Shown here piece after piece: positions 1-10,128 of a stretch of DNA of 34,399 nucleotides. Source of the stretch: Terramyces sp. JEL0728 (Eukaryota; Chytridiomycota; Chytridiomycetes; Rhizophydiales; Terramycetaceae); contig JADIIU010000132.1 in the NCBI GenBank assembly GCA_027603945.1, forward strand, positions 1 to 34,399, written 5' to 3'. Every line of letters starts with the position of its first letter. Position 1 is the first letter of the stretch. The position numbers and the translations under genes were made by a program. The notes under the pieces were generated by a model. It did no database searches. It saw only the letters and a list, made by a program, of their open reading frames with translations, and had not been told where the DNA came from.

Positions 1-48
1 TCTCCGCCTGTCACGCGGAAGACCGGGGTTCGATTCCCCGACAAAGAG
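1..48 (+). tRNA. tRNA-Asp (GTC), 5'-truncated by window edge
   Basis: The first 48 bases equal residues 25-72 of the complete tRNA-Asp found on the other strand at 1438-1509. The piece covers the anticodon arm with GTC, the variable loop, the T arm around TTCGATT, the acceptor strand ACAAAGA and a G discriminator. A T run at 51-55 follows as a Pol III terminator. The 5' half lies outside the window. Unlike the other copy, no tRNA-Tyr follows. Confidence 0.9.
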
Positions 49-187
49 CATTTTTATATTTTACTCAAACTTGCTTCTCTTTTTAGGTATCTTTTTCGCT
101 AGTATTACAAGCTGTAATACCTTTTGATTCATAATCTATTGTAAGAGGCTTAATATCAGTGATGTCAGCCATTTACATTTTCCTAAA

Positions 188-1036
188 ATGGAGTTAATCT
201 CAGCAGTCATAATATTACAAGGCTTGGCTGGATTTTTACTAGTTATATATGGATTATACATAGTTTATTCACCTTCGATACAGTTTTCTGCAGTATTCCG
301 CTCGACATACATTCTGATACTTGTTCAGTGTTTTTTAGAGATATCATGCGTCCTAATATACAGATTCTGGTGGCAAAACTATTACTTGGCAAGAGTTGCG
401 GGTGTGCTAGTGTATCTTTTGATTTTTTCCAACACCTTTTTAAATATCCAGATTCTACAAGTATTCGCGGTCCTAATTCCCCAAATTACCCCAAAAGTCA
501 TAGTGCGCTCAAAGATATTTCTAGTATTATGGTTTATTCTGACAAATTTCCATAACGTTGTCGGATTGCTCTATGGACAAGTTCTGCCGGACTGGATCAA
601 TTTTTACAACCCGTTCGGAACAATATTATTTGCAGTATCTTCAATATTATACGATAATGTTCAGGCGATTTATCTTACTTTTTTGGTATTCAATTCCAAA
701 AAGATGAAATCAAGAGGGAATTTGTCACCTCAGACAATAAAATCATTAAAAAAGATGGTTATTACAAACATGTCTATCCTGATATTTGATTGGTCCAGCT
801 TTTTCCTGTTTGCTGGTGTTATGGGCAGCAATGTACAAACTTCTTCAAACCCTGGAAATCCAGTGTACAGCGTGACTGAATTATCAACTTGTTTGCATGG
901 GTGCTGCTCAGTCTTTGTCATACAAATGCTAAAAAAGTTGACATTTTCGGATATAAAGAAAAACCCTGCAAATTGCCAGCCAATGAAGAAAGGTGAATCC
1001 ACAATTCAAATAAAAAATAACAACGGCTCTACGTGA
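188..1036 (+). CDS. Seven-helix membrane protein of unknown function
   Basis: This is a single-exon protein of 282 residues that I do not recognise as a named family. Seven hydrophobic stretches can be seen at roughly residues 5-27, 36-57, 66-95, 109-127, 142-167, 191-213 and 233-250. A basic loop (NSKKMKSRGN) follows helix 5, and the tail is hydrophilic with lysine and asparagine. The layout resembles a G-protein-coupled-receptor-like or sensory fungal 7TM protein, but no rhodopsin lysine, DRY or other diagnostic motif is evident, so receptor function is only a guess. There is no mini-intron inside and no AATAAA overlapping the stop. It lies between two inverted tRNA-Asp copies. The ATG at 188 is the first in frame. 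Confidence 0.75.
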   Translation: MELISAVIILQGLAGFLLVIYGLYIVYSPSIQFSAVFRSTYILILVQCFLEISCVLIYRFWWQNYYLARVAGVLVYLLIFSNTFLNIQILQVFAVLIPQITPKVIVRSKIFLVLWFILTNFHNVVGLLYGQVLPDWINFYNPFGTILFAVSSILYDNVQAIYLTFLVFNSKKMKSRGNLSPQTIKSLKKMVITNMSILIFDWSSFFLFAGVMGSNVQTSSNPGNPVYSVTELSTCLHGCCSVFVIQMLKKLTFSDIKKNPANCQPMKKGESTIQIKNNNGST

Positions 1037-1350
1037 TATATCAGCTAGATATTTGTTTTTACCATGGTGCACTTGTTCTATTCTCATTCGAAATACCCAG
1101 ACCGATGTATTTAATCGGGCTTGTCTAAGAAAGATTTCTGGTTATCGTTTGCGACTGATGATTAAAATATTTGTTGTCAGTTTCATAATGGATGGTAAAT
1201 GTGTCTGGTTGTTGGATTGAGATTACTTTGAACGAGATCATGAAAAATTAGTTGGCTCTCGATGCAATATCTGCAACCTGCAGCTATGATGAAATTCAAC
1301 GAAGCCCGTCTCGCATAGCTTGTCTAAAAGTACGATGTAAAAACAAAAAT
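1037..1350. other. Intergenic, no gene seen
   Basis: The stretch runs between the 7TM gene and the tRNA-Tyr/tRNA-Asp unit. An isolated box-C-like ATGATGA lies near 1286, but I see no matching box D or terminal stem, so I do not call a snoRNA. The right end holds the T-run terminators of tRNA-Tyr, which are A-rich on this strand (about 1338-1350). Confidence 0.6.
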
Positions 1351-1433
1351 CCGACCTCTCGGGATCGAACCGAGGGCCCCAAGATAGCTTCAATCGTTAC
1401 AGTCTTGTGCTCTTCCAACTGAGCTAAGGTCGG
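1351..1433 (-). tRNA. tRNA-Tyr (GTA) with 11-nt intron
   Basis: The reverse strand folds as a tRNA. The acceptor arms are CCGACCT/AGGTCGG, the D arm is GCTC...GAGC, the anticodon stem is CAAGA/TCTTG and the T arm is CTCGG-TTCGATC-CCGAG. The loop reads CTGTAA, then an 11-nt insert (CGATTGAAGCT), then A. That is the canonical 37/38 intron position usual for eukaryotic tRNA-Tyr, and the anticodon is GTA. It starts 4 nt after tRNA-Asp on the same strand and is followed by two T runs, so both are probably made as one Pol III transcript. Confidence 0.93.
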
Positions 1434-1437
1434 AATG

Positions 1438-1509
1438 CTCTTTGTCGGGGAATCGAACCCCGGTCTTCCGCGTGACAGGCGGAGATACTAACCACTATAC
1501 TAACAAAGA
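1438..1509 (-). tRNA. tRNA-Asp (GTC), complete
   Basis: On the reverse strand the acceptor TCTTTGT pairs with ACAAAGA. The anticodon arm is TCCGC-CTGTCAC-GCGGA, the T arm is CGGGG-TTCGATT-CCCCG and the discriminator is G. It is identical over 48 nt to the partial copy at 1-48 in opposite orientation. Only 4 nt (CATT) separate it from tRNA-Tyr, and no terminator lies between, which indicates a dicistronic Asp-Tyr precursor. Confidence 0.95.
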
Positions 1510-1571
1510 ACCTGTCTGTTATCAATGTTAGTATAGATATGATGAACCATTCATCTACCATTCATCTGCAT

Positions 1572-1585
1572 TGACTCATGACTCA
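1572..1585. promoter_or_regulatory. Two abutting TGACTCA (Gcn4/AP-1-type) sites
   Basis: The sequence TGACTCATGACTCA contains two perfect head-to-tail copies of the 7-bp bZIP recognition site. They lie 63 bp upstream of tRNA-Asp on its strand and past the 3' end of NHP2. That the site acts is inference. Confidence 0.4.
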
Positions 1586-1706
1586 CCATTTACCGTTATT
1601 GATCATACCAGTCAAATCGCTTAATAGCAGAATACAATTACTGATAGATGGTTTGATATTTCACGTGACCAAAGACTGACATTCATTTAGATTTTTATTA
1701 AACTGC

Positions 1707-2169
1707 TCACACAGTAGTGATTAATTTTTCATTGAGGGTTTGAACTTCCTTTAATACTTCGTCATATGTTTCTTGATAATCTGCTTCCTTTTTTGTAACA
1801 ATCATAACTACACTTGTAGGTCGCTTGGTTGATCCTGCAGATCCTAAATCTTCTTTGGATGGAACGTAAACGTATGGAATATTTGCATCTTCACAAAGTA
1901 CCGGAACGTGTGTTATAACATCAATTGGAGAAATATCACCAGCGATTACGACTATCCTACGTTCAAATTCGCAATTACCCTTTAGCTCCTTTTCTCAATC
2001 CTTTGACGACTTCCTTTACTCCTCTTTTTATCGACTTTGCTTTTTCTGCTTTTTTAACAACTTTCAGGACTTTTTTGTTTAATTTCTTTGAAGCCAACGG
2101 ATGAGCTATTTCGCTGACAGACTCCAATCTTTTTTCATAGGTTTCTTCCTTGTCTTCCTTTTCTCCCAT
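1707..2169 (-). CDS. NHP2: H/ACA snoRNP protein Nhp2 (L7Ae family)
   Basis: Nhp2 is a core protein of H/ACA snoRNPs, which guide pseudouridylation of rRNA, and it acts in the nucleolus. The gene has two exons with a 22-nt intron at 1957-1978. The spliced length of 441 nt encodes 146 residues. The N-terminus is lysine-rich. The L7Ae core follows: a GVKEVVKGLRKGAKG segment continues across the intron into IVVIAGD, then PIDVITHVPVLCED, IPYVYVPSKEDLG and KRPTSVVMI, all hallmarks of Nhp2. Without intron removal the frame breaks exactly inside the conserved RNA-binding region. The ATG at 2169 is the first Met in frame. A telobox-like element lies 30 nt upstream. AATAAA follows the stop by 9 nt. Confidence 0.93.
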
Positions 2170-2198
2170 TTGCAAAAAAAGAAAAAAATTCGAGAAAA

Positions 2199-2210
2199 GG
2201 GTTAGGGTTA
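2199..2210. promoter_or_regulatory. Telobox-like GGGTTAGGGTTA upstream of NHP2
   Basis: Two TTAGGG-type units lie 30-41 nt upstream of the NHP2 ATG. Telobox/Tbf1-type sites are established promoter elements of ribosomal-protein and snoRNP genes in several fungi. A similar doublet lies before RPL37 in this window. The position could also place it in the 5'UTR. Confidence 0.5.
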
Positions 2211-2443
2211 AAATTTGGATGGGAAACCAAATTCATTGGACATTCTAATTCATCGTTAAGCACATTACAAACTGTTTTTGAATTCAAAGGTTTCCTTGGA
2301 TTTAAACTTTTGGTCCGTCTGTAATTTTATCACTCTTTGAGACTTGTTAATAGAGTCAGACATTCGCCTTTCCGCACAATCGCCATTTGTATGGCAGATA
2401 TAATTTGACTTTGGAATGATTCAATTTCTTGACCAACGCGTTC

Positions 2444-4684
2444 ATGAGCAGTAAGTGTCGCTAAAAAATAGATTGTACTTCTCCCACTATAAATTTATTG
2501 GTACCACCAGATATAGTATTTGCATTGGGGCCGAATACAATCACCAGGCAATTTCCTTACTCTGTAATTGGATTTTAATTTAGGTGACATCTGGCTGCAG
2601 TCCAACCGTTGCTCCATCTTGTCAAATTACCACAAATAATCCAAACATCACTGTAAATAATGGGGTAGTATCAATTTCTCCATCTGCGCCAATAGGCATT
2701 TATAATGGCACCATTAACTGCACGCAACCCTCGACGAGCGTAATTCAAAATACTACATCGTACTACTATTCCTTACAGTCGTTTACTTTCTCTGTAGTCA
2801 ACCCAACGAATTTAGTCTATAACCCACCCGCAGTCTTGCAGACTTTTCCGGACTGTGTCAAGACATACCTAAACAGGTCCTTTGTCAATTTCACTGACAA
2901 CGGAAACACTACACCGCGAATGCTGCTTATTACAGCTTCCACCTCGAATAACAGCGATGCTATTGTAGCACCCTCCAATAGATCATGGCTTCCCACTTCA
3001 ACTTTTACGCAGGAAGATGTCGATAATTCATTAGTGTATGTTTCGCCGGTTATATTGACCAAAATTGGCAGTTCAAAGACATCAAAGTTTTTAGCAAGAG
3101 GCATCGATCCAGCCGGCACAGCTTTAAATGTTAACTTTCAATTCAAATTTCAACATTTTTACTGCCTAAATGCTCCGTCTTCATCAGCTGCAGTTGTAAG
3201 TTATCAGCAAATACCAGAGATAATCACGGCAAATCAACTTGCTTTAGTTGAATTGCATGGGTTGAGTGTCTGGGATATTATATGGCGAAATCCAGTCGTA
3301 CCTGTCGGCCGATTGGAATGGTATTGTCCTGACCAATACTGCAATGGACCAGGATGGCAACAATTCGGCTCGTTTGCAACCTTTCCTCACGTAATTCATT
3401 TCTGACCTAGTCATGGTTCATCACAAATGGCATTAGGTGGAATCCTTTAGGCTCGCAAGTTGGGGTCAATTCGACAATCAGCTTAATTTCAGCGAATCAA
3501 ACAGTGACTTCTGGAACAGTATCAGTTGATCTGATTACCTCGGTCGGGACAGTGAATCCTGATTCGGAGGCAATACCGCTTCCCTATCAAAATTCAGCCT
3601 TTGGAAGTTGCCAAATATATACACTAACGCAAAGTGGAGCTAAATTGGCAGGGAATTTGCCGTTCGGTCCATTTATGGCAAATTCCCCAATAAGACCAAT
3701 ATGTGCCTCAATAACCTCATCCCCAACTCCAACTACGGTAGGGGACTTTCGAATATCTTCTTCAACTCCACTAAGTGTAACATTATCTACATCTGTAATT
3801 ATTGGAAGCAATTTGATATTACCCAAAGGATTCACCCCTTTTACTTTCACTGGTATAAAGTCTACAATTGGCCAACTGCACCAAGCGTTTTACATAAGTA
3901 TTGATCCTGCATACGTCTACCAACCTATTACTATTGTATTACCTCAAATTAAATATCCGTTGACAGTTCCATTGCAGGATGTTGGCCAAATTTCAATTTT
4001 ACGGTATGAATCATCAACAGGACTAATGTCCCATATCGCAGCACAGTCATATGTTGATGATAACAGCAACCAACCTTTACTTTCAATAACGGCATCTTTT
4101 CCTGATACAAACTACTATATTGCCGGATATATGAACTATCAATCTGGACTGATACCTGCAGAGCCAGGGCAGTGGATAGATTATTTGAAAAGTTACGGAA
4201 CAATGGCATTGGTGATTAATTCCTTCAACATGGTTATGCTATTTTCCTGCGACGTGAATACCAGATTTTCATTGATGCCAGCATCCAACATCCTGTGGAC
4301 ACCCGACGGATATACGCCAATTCAGAGTTTTGTAGTACAAGGAGATTGGAGTGCTGGGAATAAAGTTGCTATTAGCATCATTGCTGGAGTTCAGAGTTTG
4401 GATGTTTTTTGGGGGTATTCTTATTTGACATTAGAAATTTGGTTAGCAATCCATCAAATCCAACTGGGTTCTACTGGAACATCTCCTCTAGTGCTCCGCA
4501 TGTTAACGACGGCGCATACTTTGACAATTCCTCTTTCAAGTATGTCGTTCAAATGAACTCTATTGGATCAGGCACGTGGGGAACGTTCCAACAGAGCTCC
4601 AGGATAATAGCAGTAAGCTCCAGTTATCCATCGTTTTCAATTCATGGCATAGTAATCTTGTTGGCTTATGTAATAAACTATTAA
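2444..4684 (+). CDS. Surface-type protein, novel tandem family, copy A
   Basis: There are five exons with introns at 2451-2471, 2564-2583, 3391-3410 and 4415-4434. The spliced 2160 nt encode 719 residues. I do not recognise the family. It is rich in Ser, Thr, Asn and aromatic residues with several NxS/T sites, which suggests an extracellular glycoprotein. It ends in a hydrophobic tail (IHGIVILLAYVINY) that could be a GPI-anchor signal. No clear signal peptide is seen. The start is the only in-frame ATG after a TGA at 2417, giving a 7-nt coding exon 1, so an unrecognised upstream exon is possible. The second half is clearly paralogous to the next gene: the blocks W-D-[IL]-[IV]-W, W-Y/YYCP, RW-P---P-G and SPIRP[IL]C occur in the same order. 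Confidence 0.75.
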
Positions 4685-4751
4685 ATTGTTTTCATTCAAG
4701 AAACTTGCAAGTTGACGTCACCGAAAGTTTGCCTGAAAGACTTTCAGCTTA

Positions 4752-6252
4752 ATGTCTACTACCCAACCTTACAGTGTCGTTTTCAATCCAAACCCCTCCT
4801 TCATCAACACCTATCAAGGACAAAATTTAGTTTTGACACCAAACTACCTTAACCCTGTTGAAAATCACAAGCGAAGTACATGGGATCTAGTGTGGACAAA
4901 CTGGCCCGATCTGTATACTAATGGCTTGGGCGATTGGGAGTATTATTGCCCCGAGGCAACTTGCAAAACATCTCTCAACCCAGATGGTTGGTACAGCATA
5001 TCTGACATCCCCGACCAAACTGTTGTGCCGCAGGTAATGTACAACTAACAAGGCTTGGATTGCTATGGGAGCCCTAAGATGGAGTCCAAAATCCAATCCG
5101 GTTGGAAATTCAGAAACTTTGTTCAATATTACAGGGAAAATTAACGGCTATGTCGCAACGCAAACCATAGAAATGGAAATTTTAACTGCATCTGGAAGCA
5201 GTAACATTGCTGTGACTCCATACGCATCTGCCGCATCTTGTGGTACCTACGGATATTCACTGTCGGCTAATGGTGCGTCTAGGCTAGGAAATCCATATGG
5301 CTTTGGAAGTTTTGTCCAGTTATCTCCAATTAGACCGCTATGCGGTTCTGGATCCTCATCAGCGAGCACAAATTTTTACATTGGCGACTTTACCATTACG
5401 CCAACAGACTCAAATACCGTTTTGCTGAATGGCTGGATTTCTGTAGACTCTACGATCAATGCGCCAACTGGCTTTTCAGTATTAAATTTCACCGGAACTT
5501 TGTCGAACATTGGAGTTATTGACACTGGAGTTTATGTGAATCTCGCGAATCAGATTACAATGATCACACCAGAGGTCAGATTTTCGCATGCATCGCAAAT
5601 TGCTTCAAAAGCAAATGTTGGGGCACTCGTATACGATACTACCAGCGGACATAGCTGGTATTTAGCAGCATACGATTGGAACTTTGATACTAATATCCCA
5701 AATAGAATCAAAATGATTGTATCTTCATCCTGCTTATTGGTATTTGGAAAACTGGACAACACAATCAATACCATATTACCAGCGCAATTTTCAGCTTTGC
5801 TGTACTATGTTGGGCTGTGGAGCACAAAAACATATAGTTTTGGCAGCGGGGGTTTAAGTGTTTCGTTTCAAGGCTCTTCTGACCTTTCATTCATGGTGTC
5901 TCCAATTTCAGTTCTCTCAGCCGGCACTAGTCCAGCAGTTAGCTACAATGTCGGGTTTGTACAATCTATCTCAGACACTGTAATTACGCTTTCGTACCCT
6001 GGAAATACTACTTTATACTACTGGGCGTAAGAATTTGCTAACGATAGTCAATATGTCTCGTCAAATTCTGCAACCGGTGGATCATGGGTTGCAATTACTA
6101 CCACAGGAGCCAATTCTAGCGTAAATGCGGCTATTGGCGGCTCGGGGATCTATGGTCTCTTCCCTGCTGCACAAACTGCTTCTTCAAGCGAAAAAATAGC
6201 AAATGCATTATTTTATCTGCCACTGATGATGGCGGCTGTTTTCGCATTTTGA
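4752..6252 (+). CDS. Surface-type protein, novel tandem family, copy B
   Basis: There are three exons with introns at 5034-5052 (19 nt) and 6027-6047 (21 nt). The spliced 1461 nt encode 486 residues. It is paralogous to copy A from about A's residue 240 onward: STWDLVWTNW, YYCPEATC, ALRWSPKSNPVGN and LSPIRPLC match A in order. It lacks A's N-terminal third of about 200 residues, and also lacks a recognisable signal peptide. The C-terminus ends SSSEKIANALFYLPLMMAAV plus three residues, a convincing GPI-attachment signal (small residues, spacer, hydrophobic tail). The missing leader may lie in an unrecognised exon in the 67-nt gap before the ATG, or the copy may be 5'-truncated. AATAAA follows 22 nt after the stop. 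Confidence 0.75.
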
Positions 6253-6413
6253 CCGGCAGTGTAGAATAAACCTCTGTAAATTTTAGAGCTACATTTTACT
6301 ATAAGCATCTCGCGTTCATCGACTGACGTAAGTTCGGAGTGTTTTCGAAAAATATCGAAAGAGTAGATTTTTGATTTCAATTATATTCAAGTAATTGATT
6401 GCTAATTCGATAG

Positions 6414-7376
6414 ATGGGTTATAACGAATTAGAAAGCGATCCACTGCGTGAAGTTGAGGGTAACTAAAGTTTGACAGGTAGAATATGATACCGCCAACGG
6501 CTTCCCCCCATGCCCGTTATCAGCAAATGTAAACGAAGTAGACCCATTTTATCTCGGATCTTATGACTATTATAACAACAAGGACGATATCCAACACAAT
6601 CTGGGACTATCTCTTGACACAAGTTTCGAAGGAGGCCAAGTTGGCTTGTAATTGTAATCTAATAGTTCAGGGGGCTGACTTATCCTAAGCTGCGATCTGA
6701 AGTTCACTATGGCCTTGGAATGTTTCAGCCAGTCTTGATTCCAACCCCAACTGATGCGTATGCTTCCGCACCAGCGGCATTTGGAGTATATCAGCACTCT
6801 TCTCATTCTACACCACACGGAGAAGAATATAATTCAACCGTGCCTTTAGATATTACTCCGGAAAACTACGACTATTACTATCAATACCAGCTTGAAAATC
6901 ACAATAGCGAGTGGCTAGACCAACGAAATCCTTATGAAATGGATCAATTCTCAGAGTTTGTCCAAGAAGACATAAATGTTTTTGATTATCCTCGCATCAA
7001 CCACTCAATTCACGTAAATCCTGCGATCCTTGAAGGAAACTTGGGCGTAGAGTCAGAACAAACGATTGCTATTGATTCACCGCATGAAAAGAAACGCAAA
7101 GGTGGGCGATCTGGCGGGCAACCAACGAATATTGTCCCTAGCACCAAAATGGACAGAAAGACTTTGAAAAGATTGAGAAATAGAGTGTCTGCTTCCAGAT
7201 GCCGAATCAAAAAGAAGGAATGGATCCATGAGATGGAAGACCAATCCCTGCAATTGCAAGATGAAAATATGTTTTTAATGGAAAGAATTTCGTTTTTAGA
7301 AGAATCGATTGCAAACTCTCGTAAATTCCTTGAATACTACCAGCTCCAAAAAGCCGAATCCAGTCTTAACCTCTAA
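6414..7376 (+). CDS. bZIP transcription factor
   Basis: There are three exons with introns at 6460-6481 (22 nt) and 6648-6670 (23 nt). The spliced 918 nt encode 305 residues. The acidic, Tyr/Pro/Ser-rich N-terminal two thirds look like an activation region. A nuclear-localisation-like KKRKGGRSGG precedes the bZIP. The basic region starts near residue 230 and contains NRVSASRCR, the canonical N-x7-R signature of CREB/Jun-like proteins. A heptad leucine zipper with L, L, M, L and I at a positions runs to about residue 290. Targets are unknown, but this class binds TGACTCA or TGACGTCA cores. Both introns contain an AG at nt 18 that is not used. The stop overlaps the poly(A) signal (TAATAAA). Confidence 0.9.
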
Positions 7377-7531
7377 TAAATTGTAATTTTTTCAATGCTT
7401 GCGCGAATCACAGTGATTTGGACAGCGAGGAGAATTAAACAGACCGAGGATTCTAATGATCAATTCCAGACAATTTTAAAAAGTAATCACTGCCATGGAA
7501 TTTGCTCGAAAAAGTTGCAAAAACAGGGTGG

Positions 7532-8462
7532 ATGTCGAGGGAAAACTTTCCCTTGATGAATCGAATTACTAGTCCACGCAGAGAAATGGATTCGATATCC
7601 GTAATTACTCAGGATACCTTTGACAAACCGCTGCAGGTCCTGGAAGACAGCGAAGAACAATTAGAAAAAATCAGCAGTTTGGGGAGGTTATTTCTTCTTT
7701 CGAATGCATGCATCCTGGTATTCACAATTATTCCAGTAGTAATCAGTCTGCCAAATATATACAAAGATTGGTATGGCTTGGGAGACGTCATCCGCTTAAT
7801 TGAACCTGTAGTTGCGCTTCCAATCAACTTGCTGATTTTCCATGAGATACTGACAATTAAAAGAAGGAACGGCAGTGAAAATTTGTATCTTACGATTCTA
7901 TTTGGAATTTCGCTCGCGATATACCAACAAGGCGCTGGGTTTCATTCAGCAGCAAACATGTTCAAGCATTCCATAGTAGCTGTTCAGTCAGCCCTGCCTC
8001 CTGATTCAAGCACATATGCAGATTTACAGACAGTATACGGCTGGATCAGAAATACTTGGGAACATGTGGTTTCCCACTATATGGTACGCGTTGCTAATCT
8101 AGTATGCTGCTGGTGGGATATTCACATCTTGGATATTTGCATTTGGGTTCAGGGATTTAGTGTACCATAGCGGAATTCAAAAAAAGTTGGATAAAAGCAT
8201 TTGGGCATTGGCAACTGTTACTTATGGCTTGGTGATAGCGGCAATCGCAATCGAATACCCTTACGGGTCGATAGTCGCCTTGGCACTTATTATACTTTAT
8301 GGGTATGGCGTGCTTGGCTACTATTATTTCACTCGCCACAAAATGCTGATATTCGGTTACTGCGTAGTATTACAGTATTATTTGTTGGCATACTCAATAG
8401 CACTTATAATAATCATCATCTGGGTCGCCAAAAATGGATTTCGCGGGAGAGATTTGGGATAA
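7532..8462 (+). CDS. Polytopic membrane protein with clustered histidines
   Basis: There are two exons with a 19-nt intron at 8084-8102. The spliced 912 nt encode 303 residues. It has about seven hydrophobic helices after a hydrophilic N-terminus of about 50 residues. Three histidine sites lie at or near membrane faces: HEI after helix 2, GAGFHSAANMFKH after helix 3, and WEHVVSHYMYAAGG before helix 4, the latter containing H-x3-H across the intron junction. The pattern recalls metal-dependent CREST-type membrane hydrolases (ceramidase/Per1/PAQR), but spacing and order differ and I cannot assign it. ATGs at 7532, 7556 and 7586 are alternative starts. The 7532 choice is the longest. The stop overlaps AATAAA. 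Confidence 0.75.
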
Positions 8463-8485
8463 ATAAACATGGTAATATAAATATA

Positions 8486-10128
8486 TTAGAATTTTGTAGA
8501 TCTAGACAAATTAGATTTGATACCGGTAAGTTCTCCCTGGTATTTAGACAATTTGGATTTATCAACTGCCACTCTACGGACGGAAGATAATTTCTTTTTG
8601 GCTGCATCGTACTTCATGCGTTTCTTCACACGCGGGTTTCTATTCTCCTTCTTCCTGAATGGAGTCAATCCGCGATTAGCCAAGATCTTGTATGTAGCCT
8701 TTCGTTTTACATCCATTTCTAAATCATCTTCTTGGAAAGGCTCCTCAAGCGGTTTATGTAGTTCAGCATGCAGCTCTTCTTTTTCCTCTTTACGCTTACG
8801 CTTCATGTTCTTTACTTCTTCATAGTAATCGTCAGAATCATCTTGATCTTCTTGTTCATTATCCGAAAGTTTGCCGTAAATCTGCTCTGTTTGGTTTAGA
8901 TAGTGTTCATCTTCGTCTTCATTAAACTCAGGCTCCTGAGACTTTTCTGTCTCTGGTTTAGATTCTAGTTTGGCTCTGATTTTGCTGGCTAGATTCTTGT
9001 CTAACAGATTCTATGTTCAACACGGATAATTACCTGATCAACTCTATTAACATGGAATTGCAACGATTTCTTTTTCAAAATCTTGTCTTGTAAATCCACT
9101 TCAGCAATGTCTTCTCCTTCTCCAAAAGCCCCAGAACTATATTTCTTTTTCTTTTTCAGCGGAACCAGCGGTTTATATTCTTGCACCAGCTCGTCCTCGG
9201 ATCCCTCTTCATCTTGGACGACATCCTGTTCAAACTCTTGTTCCTCTTCAATCAAATCCTCGAATTCCTCCTCTACGTCGTCATCTTCAACATCTTCCTC
9301 AACATCGTCGACTTTAGTTTGTTGCTTTGATTGGGACACTAGCTCCTCGAATTTCTTTAAATGGTCTACAACAGGATGTGAAGTTCTGGTATTTGTATCT
9401 GAAGCAGCCATTGCCAAGAAATAAGCAAGATTGGCCAGATAAAGATATTTCAAAAATAGCACTTCATCTCGATCTTCTTCGTCTTGCAGTTCTTCCCATA
9501 TGACTGAAAATTCTTTTTTATATTTTAAAATATCAGGCATATTCTTTTTCAGTAATCGCATCTGTTCTTTAACGGAAAGGTTGGACAAATTTGGTTGAAT
9601 TCTTTCAGCCTCGTCCAGATTGAATTCCTTGCGCTCGACATCTTTTAATTTGTTTTGGATGAGGTTTTCAAAGTCGTCGTCCAAGAAATCTTGCTCTTCA
9701 AATGTTTCAACCTGTTTTTTTTGAAGTCTTAGAGCTTCTTGCTCTTCTTCTTTTGCTGCTGTAAATAAATAGTTACCTTCATCGTCTGTAGCTTCATCGG
9801 ACACATAATAATCGTTTCTTGACGAGCCCCAGCCAGCTTCGTCCTGTTCTTCTTCATTGTCCGAATTTGGTTCCAAAACATGTCTGTTATGGGCTTTAAA
9901 TTTTTCCAATAATTCTTCTTCTTCAGCAGAATCATCATCATAATCCATCCCAAACACTTCTTGTTCGCTATCTTCATCTCGTTGCAATCTGCCATCCAAG
10001 TTGATCATTTCGGACTGATCTTGGAATTCATCCTCAGAATTTAAATCCAGGTTGTTTAAATCGGCTCTAGTCTCTGTATATTCCCTTGGAGCAGCTGCAC
10101 GATTTCTGGATTTTCTTTTTCTGGCCAT
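8486..10128 (-). CDS. SAS10: Sas10/Utp3, SSU processome protein
   Basis: This is a nucleolar factor of the small-subunit processome needed for 18S rRNA maturation. There are two exons with a 23-nt intron at 9011-9033. The spliced 1620 nt encode 539 residues. The start is MARKRKSRN followed by long acidic tracts. The Sas10/Utp3/C1D helical domain lies in the middle (EQMRLLKKNMPDILKYK, FLKYLYLANLAYFLAM). A highly conserved C-terminal Sas10 domain carries KRKATYKILANRGLTPFRKK, NPRVKKRMKYDAAKKKL and YQGELTGIKSNLSRS. The intron falls between the acidic linker and the C-terminal part, and without it the protein ends early. It is divergent from RPL37 across 399 bp. Confidence 0.95.

Noticed and set aside
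1286..1292. Box-C-like ATGATGA suggesting a C/D snoRNA
   Set aside because: No box D, terminal stem or suitable spacing was found nearby.
2199..2210. Interstitial telomere or chromosome end
   Set aside because: There are only two repeat units, single-copy genes lie on both sides, and a promoter explanation fits better.
8517..9424. Plus-strand Ser/Phe-rich open frames across the SAS10 gene
   Set aside because: They are antisense shadows of acidic and basic tracts in a clearly conserved gene.
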